From Streptomyces mobaraensis NBRC 13819 = DSM 40847 (GTDB taxonomy: Bacteria > Actinomycetota > Actinomycetes > Streptomycetales > Streptomycetaceae): a stretch of 64,000 nucleotides of DNA. The notes under the pieces were generated by a model. The model ran no database searches. It was not told the DNA's origin and was given only the letters and a program-made list of their open reading frames with translations. Positions 53,408 to 62,345 of the stretch are shown here, piece after piece. The first letter of the stretch is position 1. Each line of letters opens with the position of its first letter. The DNA lies in NCBI RefSeq assembly GCF_017916255.1, contig NZ_CP072827.1, positions 1 through 64,000 of the forward strand, written 5' to 3'. The position numbers were made by a program, and so were the translations under genes.

Positions 53408-54589
53408 ATGCCCTCCGCGACGGCATCGCCGCACGCCGACGCAGCGGCGTGCGTGCTGGACCGGGACGGCGTCGGGTCCCTGGTGCGGGAGCTGCGCGCC
53501 CGGGGCCGTACGGTCGTCGGGCCGACGGAGCGGGACGGCGCGATCGTGCTGGCCGAGCTGGAGTCCGCCGACGAGCTGCCCTACGGCTGGGGCGTGGAGC
53601 TGGAGGCGGGCCGCTACCGGACCAGGCGGAGGGCCGACACGGCGGCGTTCGCGCACAGCGCCGGCCCCCAGTCGTGGAAGAACTTCCTGCATCCCGAGCG
53701 CGTCCGGCAGTGGACCGCCGACCGCGCGCCCGACGGCGGACTGACGGTCCGCGCGGAGCGCCCGGAGCCCGTCTCGTTCGCCTTTCTGGGCGTACGCCCG
53801 TGTGATCTGCGGGCCGTCCAGATCCAGGACCGGGTGATGCTCGGCGGCCGGCACCGGGACGACGCCTACGGAGAGCGCCGGGCCGGCGCGTTCCTGGTGG
53901 TGGTCGAGTGCACCGAGCCGGGCGCCACCTGCTTCTGCGCCTCGATGGACACGGGACCCGCCGCCCGCCCCGGCTACGACCTGGCCCTGACCGAGGTGGT
54001 GGACGAGGCCGGGCACCGGTTCCTGGCCCGCGCCGGGACCGAGGAGGGCGCGGACGTCCTCGCGTCCCTGCCGCACCGGCCCGCCGACGGCCTCACGCGG
54101 ACGCGTGCCCGTGAGGGCGTCGAGGCCGCCGCAGGGCGGATGGGCCGGACGATGCCGGAGACCGACCTGCGCGCGCTGCTCGCCGGGACCCTGGACGCCG
54201 AGCGCTGGAACGACGTCGCCGCCCGCTGCCTGACCTGCGGCAACTGCACCATGGCCTGCCCGACGTGCTTCTGCACCACCACGGAGGACGTCACCGACCT
54301 GACCGGTGACCATGCCGAGCGCTGGCGGCGCTGGGAGTCCTGCTACGACCTGGAGTTCACACATCTGCCCGGCGGCTCGGTCCGGAGCAGCGGGCGGAGC
54401 CGCTACCGCCAGTGGCTCACTCACAAACTGGGCACCTGGTGGGACCAGTTCGACAGTTCCGGCTGCGTGGGCTGCGGCCGGTGCATCGTCTGGTGCCCGG
54501 TCGGGATCGACATCACGGAAGAGGCCCACGCGCTGCACCGGGAGGCCCTGGAGGGCGGGGCCGGCGGCGGAGAGGACGCGGCGTCGTGA
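53408..54589 (+). CDS. Hydrogenase iron-sulfur subunit, HydB/HyhB-like (group 3 bidirectional type)
   Basis: A 393-residue 4Fe-4S protein. The N-terminal two-thirds resembles the beta subunit of sulfhydrogenases: FLGVRPCDLRAVQIQDRVML (about 119-138) and CTEPGATCFCASMDTGP (about 167-183). Two ferredoxin motifs lie at the C-terminus: CLTCGNCTMACPTCFC (about 276-291) and CVGCGRCIVWCP (about 356-367). It passes electrons between the NAD(P)H-binding gamma subunit and the [NiFe] core. AGGAG precedes the ATG. It overlaps the next gene by GTGA. Confidence 0.9.
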   Translation: MPSATASPHADAAACVLDRDGVGSLVRELRARGRTVVGPTERDGAIVLAELESADELPYGWGVELEAGRYRTRRRADTAAFAHSAGPQSWKNFLHPERVRQWTADRAPDGGLTVRAERPEPVSFAFLGVRPCDLRAVQIQDRVMLGGRHRDDAYGERRAGAFLVVVECTEPGATCFCASMDTGPAARPGYDLALTEVVDEAGHRFLARAGTEEGADVLASLPHRPADGLTRTRAREGVEAAAGRMGRTMPETDLRALLAGTLDAERWNDVAARCLTCGNCTMACPTCFCTTTEDVTDLTGDHAERWRRWESCYDLEFTHLPGGSVRSSGRSRYRQWLTHKLGTWWDQFDSSGCVGCGRCIVWCPVGIDITEEAHALHREALEGGAGGGEDAAS

Positions 54590-55041
54590 ATCGTTCGGGA
54601 GTGCTGGCCGCCCTGCCTGACGGGCCCCGGGAACGGCTGACGGAGCTGGGCCGCGAGGTGTCCTTCGACGCCGGTGCACGCCTGTTCGAGGAGGGCGGCC
54701 GGGCCGACCGCTTCTGGATCCTGCGCACCGGCAACGTCAACCTCGACATGCACGTGCCCGGCCGCCGGCCCGCGGTCGTCGAGACCCTCGGCCCGGGGCG
54801 CATGCTGGGCTGGTCCTGGCTGTGTCCGCCGCACCGGTGGCACCTCGGCGCGGAGGCGATCAGTCCGGTACGGGCCTGGGAGTTCGACGCCGCCGAGGTG
54901 CTGGCCCTCTGCGAGCGCGACCACGAACTCGACCACGCCCTCCTCACCTACGTCGTCGAGGTCATCGGCCGCCGCCTGCGCGCCGCCCGCACCCGGCTCC
55001 TCGACCTCTACGGCCCCTACGGCAGCGGACCGACACCGTGA
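54586..55041 (+). CDS. Cyclic-nucleotide-binding-like (Crp effector) domain protein inside the hydrogenase operon
   Basis: A 151-residue protein consisting of one cNMP-binding beta-barrel: GREVSFDAGARLFEEGGRAD (about 22-41), FWILRTGNVNLDM (about 43-55), LGPGRMLGWSWLCPP (about 66-80) and a terminal helix ending TRLLDLYGPYG. There is no helix-turn-helix, so it is not a normal Crp regulator. It is coupled by GTGA overlaps to the subunits on both sides. Single-domain proteins like this accompany some group 3 hydrogenase and sulfur operons; it may regulate or assemble the complex. The phosphate-binding Arg is not obvious, so ligand binding is uncertain. Confidence 0.75.
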   Translation: MNRSGVLAALPDGPRERLTELGREVSFDAGARLFEEGGRADRFWILRTGNVNLDMHVPGRRPAVVETLGPGRMLGWSWLCPPHRWHLGAEAISPVRAWEFDAAEVLALCERDHELDHALLTYVVEVIGRRLRAARTRLLDLYGPYGSGPTP

Positions 55042-55841
55042 CCGCCACCCCCGTGCCCTACCGGGTCGTGGACAACCGGCCGGAGACCACCGACACCCGC
55101 ACGATCGAGCTGCGGCCGGCCGGCGAGGCGCTGCCGGACTTCGCCCCGGGCCGGTTCGCCATGCTCTACGCCTTCGGGGTCGGCGAGATCCCGGTGTCCG
55201 TCGCCGGGCTGCGGGACGGCACGCTGACCCACACGATCCGTGGGGTGGGCGCGGTGTCGCGCGCCCTGTGCGCCGCCCGCCCGGGCACGGAGGTGGGGGT
55301 GCGGGGCCCGTTCGGCACCGGCTGGGACCTGCCGGCCGCCGCCGGCCGCGACCTGCTCGTGGTGGCGGGCGGCATCGGCCTCGCCCCGCTGCGACCACTC
55401 GTCCACGCCGCGCTCGCCGCACCCCGCGCGTACGGTCGGCTGAACGTCCTCATCGGCGCCCGCACCCCCGAGGACCTGCTCTACCGGGACGAACTGCCCG
55501 GGTGGGCCCGGCCGTACCGCGGAGTGACGGTGGACCGCCCGGCCCCGGCCTGGACGGGACGCGTGGGCGTGGTCACCTCGCTCCTGGACGAGGCGGAGTT
55601 CACCCCGGCCACGACGACGGCCTTCGTCTGCGGCCCCGAGGTGATGATCCGCGCCACCGCCCGCGAACTGCTCCACCGCGGCGTCCCGGCCCGGCACATC
55701 CGCGTCTCCCTGGAACGCAACATGCACTGCGCCACCGGCCACTGCGGCCACTGCCAGCTCGGCCCCCTGCTGCTGTGCCGGGACGGTCCCGTCGTCGGAC
55801 ACGACCGGGCCGAACCCCTGCTCGCCGTGCGGGAGCTGTGA
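55038..55841 (+). CDS. Hydrogenase NAD(P)H-binding flavoprotein subunit, HydG/HyhG-like
   Basis: A 267-residue ferredoxin-reductase-like protein. FAD-binding: [20 protein letters not shown] (about 36-55). NAD(P)-binding: [20 protein letters not shown] (about 112-131) and [16 protein letters not shown] (about 195-210). A C-terminal 2Fe-2S motif is in [19 protein letters not shown] (about 221-239). This is the gamma subunit that connects NAD(P)H to the beta subunit. GTG at 55038; stop is one base from the small-subunit ATG. Confidence 0.92.
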   Translation: MTATPVPYRVVDNRPETTDTRTIELRPAGEALPDFAPGRFAMLYAFGVGEIPVSVAGLRDGTLTHTIRGVGAVSRALCAARPGTEVGVRGPFGTGWDLPAAAGRDLLVVAGGIGLAPLRPLVHAALAAPRAYGRLNVLIGARTPEDLLYRDELPGWARPYRGVTVDRPAPAWTGRVGVVTSLLDEAEFTPATTTAFVCGPEVMIRATARELLHRGVPARHIRVSLERNMHCATGHCGHCQLGPLLLCRDGPVVGHDRAEPLLAVREL

Positions 55842-55842
55842 G

Positions 55843-56643
55843 ATGACCGCGCCCGCACGCCCCCGTCCCCGGCTCGGCGTGTTCAAGTTCGCGTCCTGCG
55901 ACGGCTGCCAGCTCACCCTGCTGGACTGCGAGGACGAACTGCTGCCGCTGGCCGACCGGATCGAGATCGCCCACTTCGCCGAGGCGTCGGGCGACATCCG
56001 GCCGGGACCGTACGACCTCGCTCTCGTCGAAGGGTCGGTCTCCACCCCCGAGCACCTCGAGCGCGTCCGGCGCGTCCGCGCGGAGTCCCGCCACCTGGTG
56101 ACCATCGGCGCGTGCGCCACGGCGGGCGGTGTCCAGGCCCTGCGCAACTTCGCCGACGTCACCGAGTTCCGGGCCGTCGTCTACGCGAAACCCGAGTACA
56201 TCGAGACCCTGGCCACCTCCACCCCCATCTCGGCTCACGTCCCCGTCGACTTCGAGCTCCGCGGCTGCCCCATCGACCGCGGCCAGCTGATCGAGGTCGT
56301 CACCGCCTTCCTCGCCGGCCGCCGCCCCGACATCCCGGACCACAGTGTCTGCTTCGCCTGCAAACGGCGCGGCACCACCTGCCTCCCGGTCGCCCACGGC
56401 ACCCCCTGCCTGGGCCCGGTGACGCACGCGGGCTGCGGCGCCCTGTGCCCGGCCTACGGGCGCGGCTGCTACGGCTGCTTCGGCCCGTCGGGCTCGCCGA
56501 ACATGCCCGCGATGATCCCGCTGCTGCGCAGCGACGGCATGAGCGACGAGGACATCCTGCGCTTCCTGCACACCTTCAACGTCGACGACTTCGCGGCGAT
56601 CGAACCGCCCGGGACACTCGGCGGACGGGAGGAGTCCCCGTGA
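55843..56643 (+). CDS. [NiFe] hydrogenase small subunit, HydD/HyhS-like
   Basis: A 266-residue small subunit with the proximal-cluster cysteines: [19 protein letters not shown] (about 15-33), [13 protein letters not shown] (about 86-98) and [12 protein letters not shown] (about 138-149). Three further Cys-rich motifs ([41 protein letters not shown]) bind medial and distal clusters, as in group 3b. No Tat signal is present, so the enzyme is cytoplasmic. It overlaps the large-subunit start by GTGA. Confidence 0.93.
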   Translation: MTAPARPRPRLGVFKFASCDGCQLTLLDCEDELLPLADRIEIAHFAEASGDIRPGPYDLALVEGSVSTPEHLERVRRVRAESRHLVTIGACATAGGVQALRNFADVTEFRAVVYAKPEYIETLATSTPISAHVPVDFELRGCPIDRGQLIEVVTAFLAGRRPDIPDHSVCFACKRRGTTCLPVAHGTPCLGPVTHAGCGALCPAYGRGCYGCFGPSGSPNMPAMIPLLRSDGMSDEDILRFLHTFNVDDFAAIEPPGTLGGREESP

Positions 56644-58005
56644 CGCACCGCGGCTCGCGCGTCCTGCACGTCGGCGCCCTCGCCCGCGTCGAGGGCGAGG
56701 GGGCGCTGCGCCTGCGTCGAGGGCGAGGGGGCGCTGCGCCTGCGGATCGACGACGGCACCGTCACCGGGGCCGAGCTGCGCATCTACGAGCCGCCGCGCT
56801 TCTTCGAGGCGTTCCTGCGCGGGCGCCGGCACACCGAGCCGCCGGACATCACCTCCCGCGTGTGCGGCATCTGCCCGGTCGCGTACCAGACGAGCGCCTG
56901 CCACGCGATCGAGGACGTCTGCGGCGTCACCGTCGACGAACGGCCGGCCGCCCTGCGGCGGCTCCTGTACTGCGGGGAGTGGATCGAGAGCCACACCCTG
57001 CACATCTACCTGCTGCACGCGCCGGACTTCCTCGGCCGCGACAGCGCGATCGACCTCTCCCGCACCCACCGGGCCGACGTGGAACGGGGGTTGCGGCTCA
57101 AGCAAGCCGGCAACTCCATCATGGAGTTCCTCGGCGGCCGTTCCATCCACCCGGTCAACGTGCGCGTCGGCGGCTTCCACCACGCGCCCGCGCGGGCCGA
57201 CTTCCGCCCGCTGGCCGAGCGGCTGCGACGGGCCCGCGACGACGCGCTGGAGACCGTCGCCTGGGTGGCGGGCTTCGACTTCCCGGACGCCGAGTGCGAG
57301 GCCGACCTGCTCGCGCTGTCCGTGCCGGGGACGTACGCCATCGAGACGGGCGTGCCGACCGTCCTGCCGTACGGCGCCGGCCAGGCCCGCCGGACGTTCC
57401 CCCTCGCGGACTTCACCACGCACGTCGTCGAGGAACAGGTCCCGTACTCCACCGCGCTCCAGGCCCGGCTGGACGGCAGGCGCCACCTGACCGGCGCCCT
57501 GGCCCGGTACGCCGTCAGCGGTCATCTGCTCCCGCCCGCCGTCCGGGACGCGGCCCGGGCCGCCGGACTGGCGGACCCCGCCTCCGGCGAGGTCTGCCGC
57601 AACCCCTTCCGCAGCGTCGTCGTCCGAGCCGTCGAGGTCCTGTACGCGGTGGAGGAGGCACTGCGCCTGATCGACGCGTACGAGCGCCCGTCGCGCCCGG
57701 CCGTGGACGTCCCGCCCCGGGCCGGGACGGGCCACGGCGCCTCCGAGGCGCCGCGCGGCACCCTCTACCACCGCTACGTCCTCGACGCCGAAGGACTGGT
57801 GACCGACGCCCGCCTGATCCCGCCCACCTCCCAGAACCAGGGCGCCATCGAGGAGGACCTGCGCCGGATCGTGCAGGACCGGCTGCGGCGGGGCGACGCC
57901 ACCGACGCGGAGCTGACGCGGCTGTGCGAACGGGCCATCCGCAACCACGACCCGTGCATCTCCTGTTCGGCCCACTTCCTGGACCTGACCGTCGAACGAG
58001 CGTGA
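56640..58005 (+). pseudogene. [NiFe] hydrogenase large subunit, frame broken by a 28-bp tandem duplication
   Basis: The GTG at 56640 starts [20 protein letters not shown], which fits a large subunit, but 28 bp are duplicated (56687-56714 and 56715-56742) and the frame shifts after that. With one copy removed the protein reads on through VEGEGALRLRIDDGTVTG and is about 445 residues. The rest is normal: RVCGICPVAYQTSACHAIED carries the first CxxC, and DPCISCSAHFLDL the C-terminal nickel ligands, followed by the short tail removed by the protease. Downstream starts (near 56857) would miss about 60 residues. It is phase-off, inactivated or an assembly artefact. Confidence 0.85.
56687..56742. repeat. 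Perfect 28-bp tandem duplication in the hydrogenase large-subunit gene
   Basis: Two identical 28-bp copies are head to tail, with no mismatch. The unit begins CGTCGAGGGCGAGGGGGCG. Because 28 is not a multiple of three the coding frame downstream shifts by one; loss of one copy restores the gene. Confidence 0.95.
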
Positions 58006-58015
58006 GGACAGCCGT

Positions 58016-59149
58016 GTGAAGTACCTCGACGAATACCGCGACCCGGAGCTCGCCCGCCGGCTCCTGGACGAGCTCCACCGCACCGCCACCCGCCCCTGGC
58101 GGCTGATGGAGGTCTGCGGCGGCCAGACCCACACGCTGGTCCGCCAGGGCATCGACGAGCTTCTCCCCGCGGGCATGCGCATGATCCACGGGCCCGGCTG
58201 CCCGGTCTGTGTCACCCCGCTGGAGACCCTCGACAGAGCCATGGCCATCGCCGCCCGCCCCGGGGTGATCCTCACCAGCTTCGGCGACATGCTGCGCGTC
58301 CCCGGCTCCGACACCGACCTGCTCGCCCTACGGGCGCGCGGCGCGGACGTCCGCGTCGTCTACACGCCCATGGACGCCGTCCGGCTCGCCGAGGAGCACC
58401 CGGGCCGGGACGTCGTCTTCCTCGCCGTCGGTTTCGAGACCACGGCCCCCGCCAACGCCATGGCCGTGCTGCACGCCTCCCGCCTGGGACTGCGGAACTT
58501 CAGCGTGCTGGTCAGCCACGTGCTCGTGCCGCCCGCCATGACGGCGCTGCTGGACTCCCCCGAGTGCGGGGTCGAGGCGTTCCTGGCGGCCGGGCATGTC
58601 TGCGCGGTCATGGGGTGGACGGAGTACGAGCCGATCGTGGCCCGCCACCGGGTGCCCGTGGTCGTCACCGGCTTCGAACCGCTCGACCTGCTGGAGGGGA
58701 TCCTGATGGCCACGCGGCAGCTGGAGGAGGGCCGGGCCGAGGTCGAGAACCAGTACGCGCGGGCCGTCCGCCGCGGCGGCAACGGCGCGGCGCGGGCGGC
58801 CGTCGCCCGCGTCTTCCAGGTCACCGACCGCTCCTGGCGCGGCATCGGCGACCTCCCGCGCAGCGGCCTGGAACTCCGCCCGGAGTTCGCCGCCTTCGAC
58901 GCCGCGCGGCGGTTCGACGTCGACCGGCTGCGCCCGGCGGAGCACCCGGAGTGCGTCGCCGGCGGCATCCTCACCGGCGCGCTGCTGCCCACCGACTGCA
59001 CGGCCTACGGAACGCGGTGCACGCCCCGCCATCCGCTGGGGGCGCCCATGGTGTCGGCCGAGGGCACCTGCGCGGCGTTCCACGCGGCCGGGCGCGTGGC
59101 GGCCGGCGTCACCGGTGTCGTCGGCGTCGGGGAAGGGAACGGTTCATGA
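58016..59149 (+). CDS. hypD: Hydrogenase maturation iron-sulfur protein HypD
   Basis: A 377-residue HypD. Motifs: [16 protein letters not shown] (about 31-46), [12 protein letters not shown] (about 58-69), [12 protein letters not shown] and the C-terminal cysteine cluster region, including [13 protein letters not shown] and [20 protein letters not shown]. It holds a 4Fe-4S cluster and assembles the Fe(CN)2CO unit with HypC. GTG at 58016; stop overlaps the hypE ATG. Confidence 0.95.
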   Translation: MKYLDEYRDPELARRLLDELHRTATRPWRLMEVCGGQTHTLVRQGIDELLPAGMRMIHGPGCPVCVTPLETLDRAMAIAARPGVILTSFGDMLRVPGSDTDLLALRARGADVRVVYTPMDAVRLAEEHPGRDVVFLAVGFETTAPANAMAVLHASRLGLRNFSVLVSHVLVPPAMTALLDSPECGVEAFLAAGHVCAVMGWTEYEPIVARHRVPVVVTGFEPLDLLEGILMATRQLEEGRAEVENQYARAVRRGGNGAARAAVARVFQVTDRSWRGIGDLPRSGLELRPEFAAFDAARRFDVDRLRPAEHPECVAGGILTGALLPTDCTAYGTRCTPRHPLGAPMVSAEGTCAAFHAAGRVAAGVTGVVGVGEGNGS

Positions 59150-60183
59150 TCACGGAATGCCCGGTGACCCGCCCGGAGGGCGAGCGCGTCCTGCTCGGTC
59201 ACGGTGCCGGCGGCCGGCTCACCGCCGAACTCCTGGAGGGCACGGTCCTGCCCGCCTTCGGGGGGCGGGCAGGTCCGCTGGAGGACGCCGCGCTGCTGCC
59301 GGGATCCGGCGACCTGGTGATGACGACGGACGGGTTCGTCGTCAGCCCGCTGTTCTTCCCCGGTGGCGACATCGGCTCCCTCGCCATCCACGGCACCGTC
59401 AACGACCTGGCCATGCGGGGCGCCGAACCGCTCGCCCTGTCGGTGGCCCTGATCGTCGAGGAGGGCCTGGAACTGGGGCTGTTGGAGGCCGTCCTGCGGT
59501 CGCTGGGCGAAGCGGCCCGGGGCGTCGGCGTCCCCGTGATCACGGGGGACACCAAGGTCGTGGGCCGGGGCGCGGCCGACCGGCTGTTCATCACCACGAC
59601 CGGGATCGGCCGACGCCTCCCCGGGCTCTCCCCGTCCGCCGCCGGCGCCCGCCCGGGCGACGCCGTCCTGCTGTCGGGCCCGATCGGGCTGCACGGCACG
59701 GCGGTGCTCAGCACGCGGGAGGGCCTGGGCTTCGAGGCCGACATCGCCTCCGACACCCGTCCCCTGCACCGCCTGGTGGCCGCGCTCGCCCCGCTCGGCG
59801 ACCGGCTGCGCGTCCTGCGCGACCCCACCCGCGGCGGACTGGCCGCCGCCCTCAACGAAGTCGCGCGCGACTCCGGGGTGGTGATCGACGTCGACGAGCG
59901 CGCCGTGCCGGTGCCGCCACCGGTGGCGGCGGCCTGCGACCTGCTCGGGCTGGACCCGCTGCACGTGGCCAACGAGGGCTGCATGACCGTCTTCGTCGCC
60001 CCCGACGCCGCCGACGCGGCCCTGGCCGCGCTGCGTTCCCTGCCGGAGGGCACCGGAGCCGTCCGCGTCGGGGACGTCCTCCCCGCCGACGGGCACCCGG
60101 GCCGCGTCGTCCTGCGCACCGCCGTGGGAGCCCGGCGCGTGATCGACATGCCGCTCGGCGAACAGCTGCCCCGCATCTGCTGA
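59146..60183 (+). CDS. hypE: Hydrogenase maturation dehydratase HypE
   Basis: A 345-residue PurM/AIR-synthase-fold protein. [16 protein letters not shown] (about 17-32), [19 protein letters not shown] (about 75-93), [19 protein letters not shown] and [16 protein letters not shown] are ATP-binding motifs; it ends PRIC, with the C-terminal cysteine that receives and dehydrates the carbamoyl group to cyanide. The ATG shares ATGA with hypD. Neither hypA nor hypB follows. Confidence 0.95.
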   Translation: MITECPVTRPEGERVLLGHGAGGRLTAELLEGTVLPAFGGRAGPLEDAALLPGSGDLVMTTDGFVVSPLFFPGGDIGSLAIHGTVNDLAMRGAEPLALSVALIVEEGLELGLLEAVLRSLGEAARGVGVPVITGDTKVVGRGAADRLFITTTGIGRRLPGLSPSAAGARPGDAVLLSGPIGLHGTAVLSTREGLGFEADIASDTRPLHRLVAALAPLGDRLRVLRDPTRGGLAAALNEVARDSGVVIDVDERAVPVPPPVAAACDLLGLDPLHVANEGCMTVFVAPDAADAALAALRSLPEGTGAVRVGDVLPADGHPGRVVLRTAVGARRVIDMPLGEQLPRIC

Positions 60184-60264
60184 CGCCGCGCCGCGAGGGA
60201 CCATGGAGGTGGGCCCCGGGGGCGGACGCCCGGACCCTGGAACCGACTGGGGAAGTGAAGCGCG

Positions 60265-60546
60265 ATGTTCTGGTACGGCCATGGCGTCGGGGGCTGGGGC
60301 GTCTTCGCGATGACGGTGGGGATGGTCCTGTTCCGGGCGCTGGTCATCGCCGTCGTGGTGCTGCTCTTCCGGGCGCTCGCCCGGCCGCCGCACGGCGGCC
60401 GGGGAGCCGACCGCCGGGAGGGCCCGGTATCCGGTCACGCCGAGCGGATCCTCGCGGAGCGGTACGCGCGCGGGGAGATCGACGAGGAGTACGCGCGGCG
60501 CCTGGCCACCTTGCGGGGCGCGCACCCGGGCCGTCCGGAGCGGTGA
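60265..60546 (+). CDS. Small membrane protein with SHOCT domain
   Basis: A 93-residue protein. One membrane helix (about 12-40, FAMTVGMVLFRALVIAVVVL) precedes a SHOCT motif (AERILAERYARGEIDEEYAR, about 58-77) that ends RLATLRG. SHOCT proteins are small, often membrane-linked, and of poorly known role, with suggested oligomerisation. It lies between hypE and a CBS-BON pair. GGGGAAGTGAAGC precedes the ATG. Confidence 0.85.
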   Translation: MFWYGHGVGGWGVFAMTVGMVLFRALVIAVVVLLFRALARPPHGGRGADRREGPVSGHAERILAERYARGEIDEEYARRLATLRGAHPGRPER

Positions 60547-60714
60547 CGCTCCGGCGCTGATCGCGCTGCCCCGCCTTCCCCGCCCGCACACCGGGCGCTG
60601 GCAGTACGCCTCCGGGAGTGGTGTCCTGGAGGTGCCGGGCATGCGTCGCCTGCGGGGTCGGGGTGTCCGACGGGTTCGCCACCACCGCCGACGGACCGAA
60701 GGGACCGGAAGATC

Positions 60715-61404
60715 ATGTTGGAGCACCGCACGGTCGACGAGCTCATGACCCGGAACGTGGTGCGGGTCCGCCCGGACACCCCTTTCAAGGAGATCGTCAA
60801 GGAACTCGCCGAGAACGACGTGACGGCCGTGCCGGTCGTCGATCAGGGTGGCCGGGTGGTGGGCGTGGTCTCGGAGGCCGACCTGATGCGCAAGTCGGCC
60901 GACCAGCCCGACCCCTTCGGCCGCGTCCCGGTACCGAACCCCGAGGCGTGGGAGCGGGCCAAGGCCGAGGGCGCCCGGGCCGAGGAGCTGATGTCCGCTC
61001 CCCCGGTGTGCGCCCGGCCCGAGTGGAACGTGGTGGAGACCGCACGGCTGATGTCGGCGCAGAACGTCAAACGCCTGCCCGTCGTCGACGAGACGGACCG
61101 GCTCGTCGGCATCATCAGCCGGGCCGACGTCCTGCGCGTCTTCCTCCGAGAGGACTCCGCCATCCGGGAGGAGATCGAGCGGGACCTGCTCCAGCGGACG
61201 ATGGGTGTGAGCCCCTCGGCCGTCCGCGTCGAGGTGTCCGAAGGGCAGGTCCGGCTGACCGGTGACGTCGAAGCCCGGAGCATGATCCCGGTCATCGAGC
61301 GGCTGTGCCGCTCCGTCGACGGCGTCGTCTCCGTCCACCAGCGCCTCGCCTACGCCTCCGACGACACCGGAGGCGGCTTCCCCCGGGGAGCCGGCGGTGC
61401 CTGA
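60715..61404 (+). CDS. CBS-CBS-BON domain protein (pair 2, first)
   Basis: A 229-residue paralogue of the protein at 39583. CBS1: VDELMTRNVVRVRPDTPFKE to GVVSEADLMRK; CBS2: AEELMSAPPVCARPEWN to GIISRADVLRVFLRED; BON: VRVEVSEGQVRLTGDVEARS. It lacks the long Ala/Pro linker of its paralogue. ATG at 60715 follows GGACCGGAAGATC. The next gene starts inside its end. Confidence 0.88.
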   Translation: MLEHRTVDELMTRNVVRVRPDTPFKEIVKELAENDVTAVPVVDQGGRVVGVVSEADLMRKSADQPDPFGRVPVPNPEAWERAKAEGARAEELMSAPPVCARPEWNVVETARLMSAQNVKRLPVVDETDRLVGIISRADVLRVFLREDSAIREEIERDLLQRTMGVSPSAVRVEVSEGQVRLTGDVEARSMIPVIERLCRSVDGVVSVHQRLAYASDDTGGGFPRGAGGA

Positions 61405-62047
61405 CACGCCGCGTACCGTCGGCGACGTCATGACCCGGACGGTCGTGGCCGTCAGCGCGGAGACGCCCTACAAGGAGATCGCCGGGGCCCTCGCGCGGTG
61501 GAAGGTCAGCGCGCTGCCCGTACTGGCCGGCGAGGGCCGGGTCATCGGCGTCGTCTCGGAGGCGGACCTGCTGGTGAAAGAGGAGTACAAGGGCCGCGAG
61601 CCATCCGCCGTGGACCGGCCGGAGCGACTCGGCGACCCGGCCAAGGCGGCGGGCCGGACGGCGCAGGACCTGATGAGCGCACCCGCGATCACCGTGCACG
61701 CCGATGCGCCCGTCGCCGAGGCCGCCCGGGCGATGGCGCTGCGGGGCGTCAAACGCCTTCCGGTGGTCGACGCCGAGGGGAAGCTGGTGGGCGTCGTCAG
61801 CAGGGCCGACATCCTCAAGGTCTACCTCCGCGCCGACGAGGACATCGCCGCCGAGGTGCGCGACGAGGTCGTCGCCCGCCTCTTCCCCCACGAGCACCCG
61901 ACGGTGGAGGTGCGCGTGGACGAGGGCGTCGTCACCCTGTCCGGACAACTGCCCGACGCCGGGATGGTGCCGCTCCTGGTCCGTCTGGTCCGGGCTGTGG
62001 AGGGCGTGGTCAACGTCGACCTCCGCCTCGTCGGGGTCGGGGGCTGA
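61397..62047 (+). CDS. CBS-CBS-BON domain protein (pair 2, second)
   Basis: A 216-residue protein paralogous to 40281. CBS1: [20 protein letters not shown] to GVVSEADLLVKEE; CBS2: AQDLMSAPAITVHADAP to [42 protein letters not shown] at 61397 overlaps the preceding gene by 8 bp. The order first/second is the same as in pair 1, on the other side of the pfl/hydrogenase genes. Confidence 0.88.
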   Translation: MPDTPRTVGDVMTRTVVAVSAETPYKEIAGALARWKVSALPVLAGEGRVIGVVSEADLLVKEEYKGREPSAVDRPERLGDPAKAAGRTAQDLMSAPAITVHADAPVAEAARAMALRGVKRLPVVDAEGKLVGVVSRADILKVYLRADEDIAAEVRDEVVARLFPHEHPTVEVRVDEGVVTLSGQLPDAGMVPLLVRLVRAVEGVVNVDLRLVGVGG

Positions 62048-62122
62048 AGCGGCCGGCGTCTTCCGCCCACTGTTTCCGGGCGCGAACGGCGGCGCGGCGC
62101 CGGCACGGGCCGGTGGTCTCCG

Positions 62123-62326
62123 GTGCTCCGGACGGCGGGGCACCGCTCGGCGGCCCCGGGTGGAGCGGACCTGGTCACCGGAACGGCCGAACACGTCACC
62201 GACACGCACACGATCGAAGACCTGGTCACCCGGCCCGGCGCACGCCCCTGGACCGGAGGCCGACGCGACCTGTGGGTCCGGCTCCGGCCCGGCGAGGTGA
62301 CCGGACGCACCATCCGCACAGGGTGA
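62123..62326 (+). CDS. Small ORF, unknown
   Basis: A 67-residue frame. The second half (HTIEDLVTRPGARPWTGGRR, then DLWVRLRPGEVTGRTIRTG) is protein-like and recalls the end of a flavin- or pyridoxamine-oxidase-like fold, while the first 15 residues are poor. It may be a remnant or a small gene. No clear ribosome binding site was seen. The rest of 62048-62345 shows nothing. Confidence 0.3.
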   Translation: MLRTAGHRSAAPGGADLVTGTAEHVTDTHTIEDLVTRPGARPWTGGRRDLWVRLRPGEVTGRTIRTG

Positions 62327-62345
62327 ATGGCCGGGGGCCGACGCC

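Noticed and set aside
55600..58314. 904-codon minus-strand frame opposite the hydrogenase genes
   Set aside because: Antisense; both hydrogenase subunits on the plus strand have all metal ligands.
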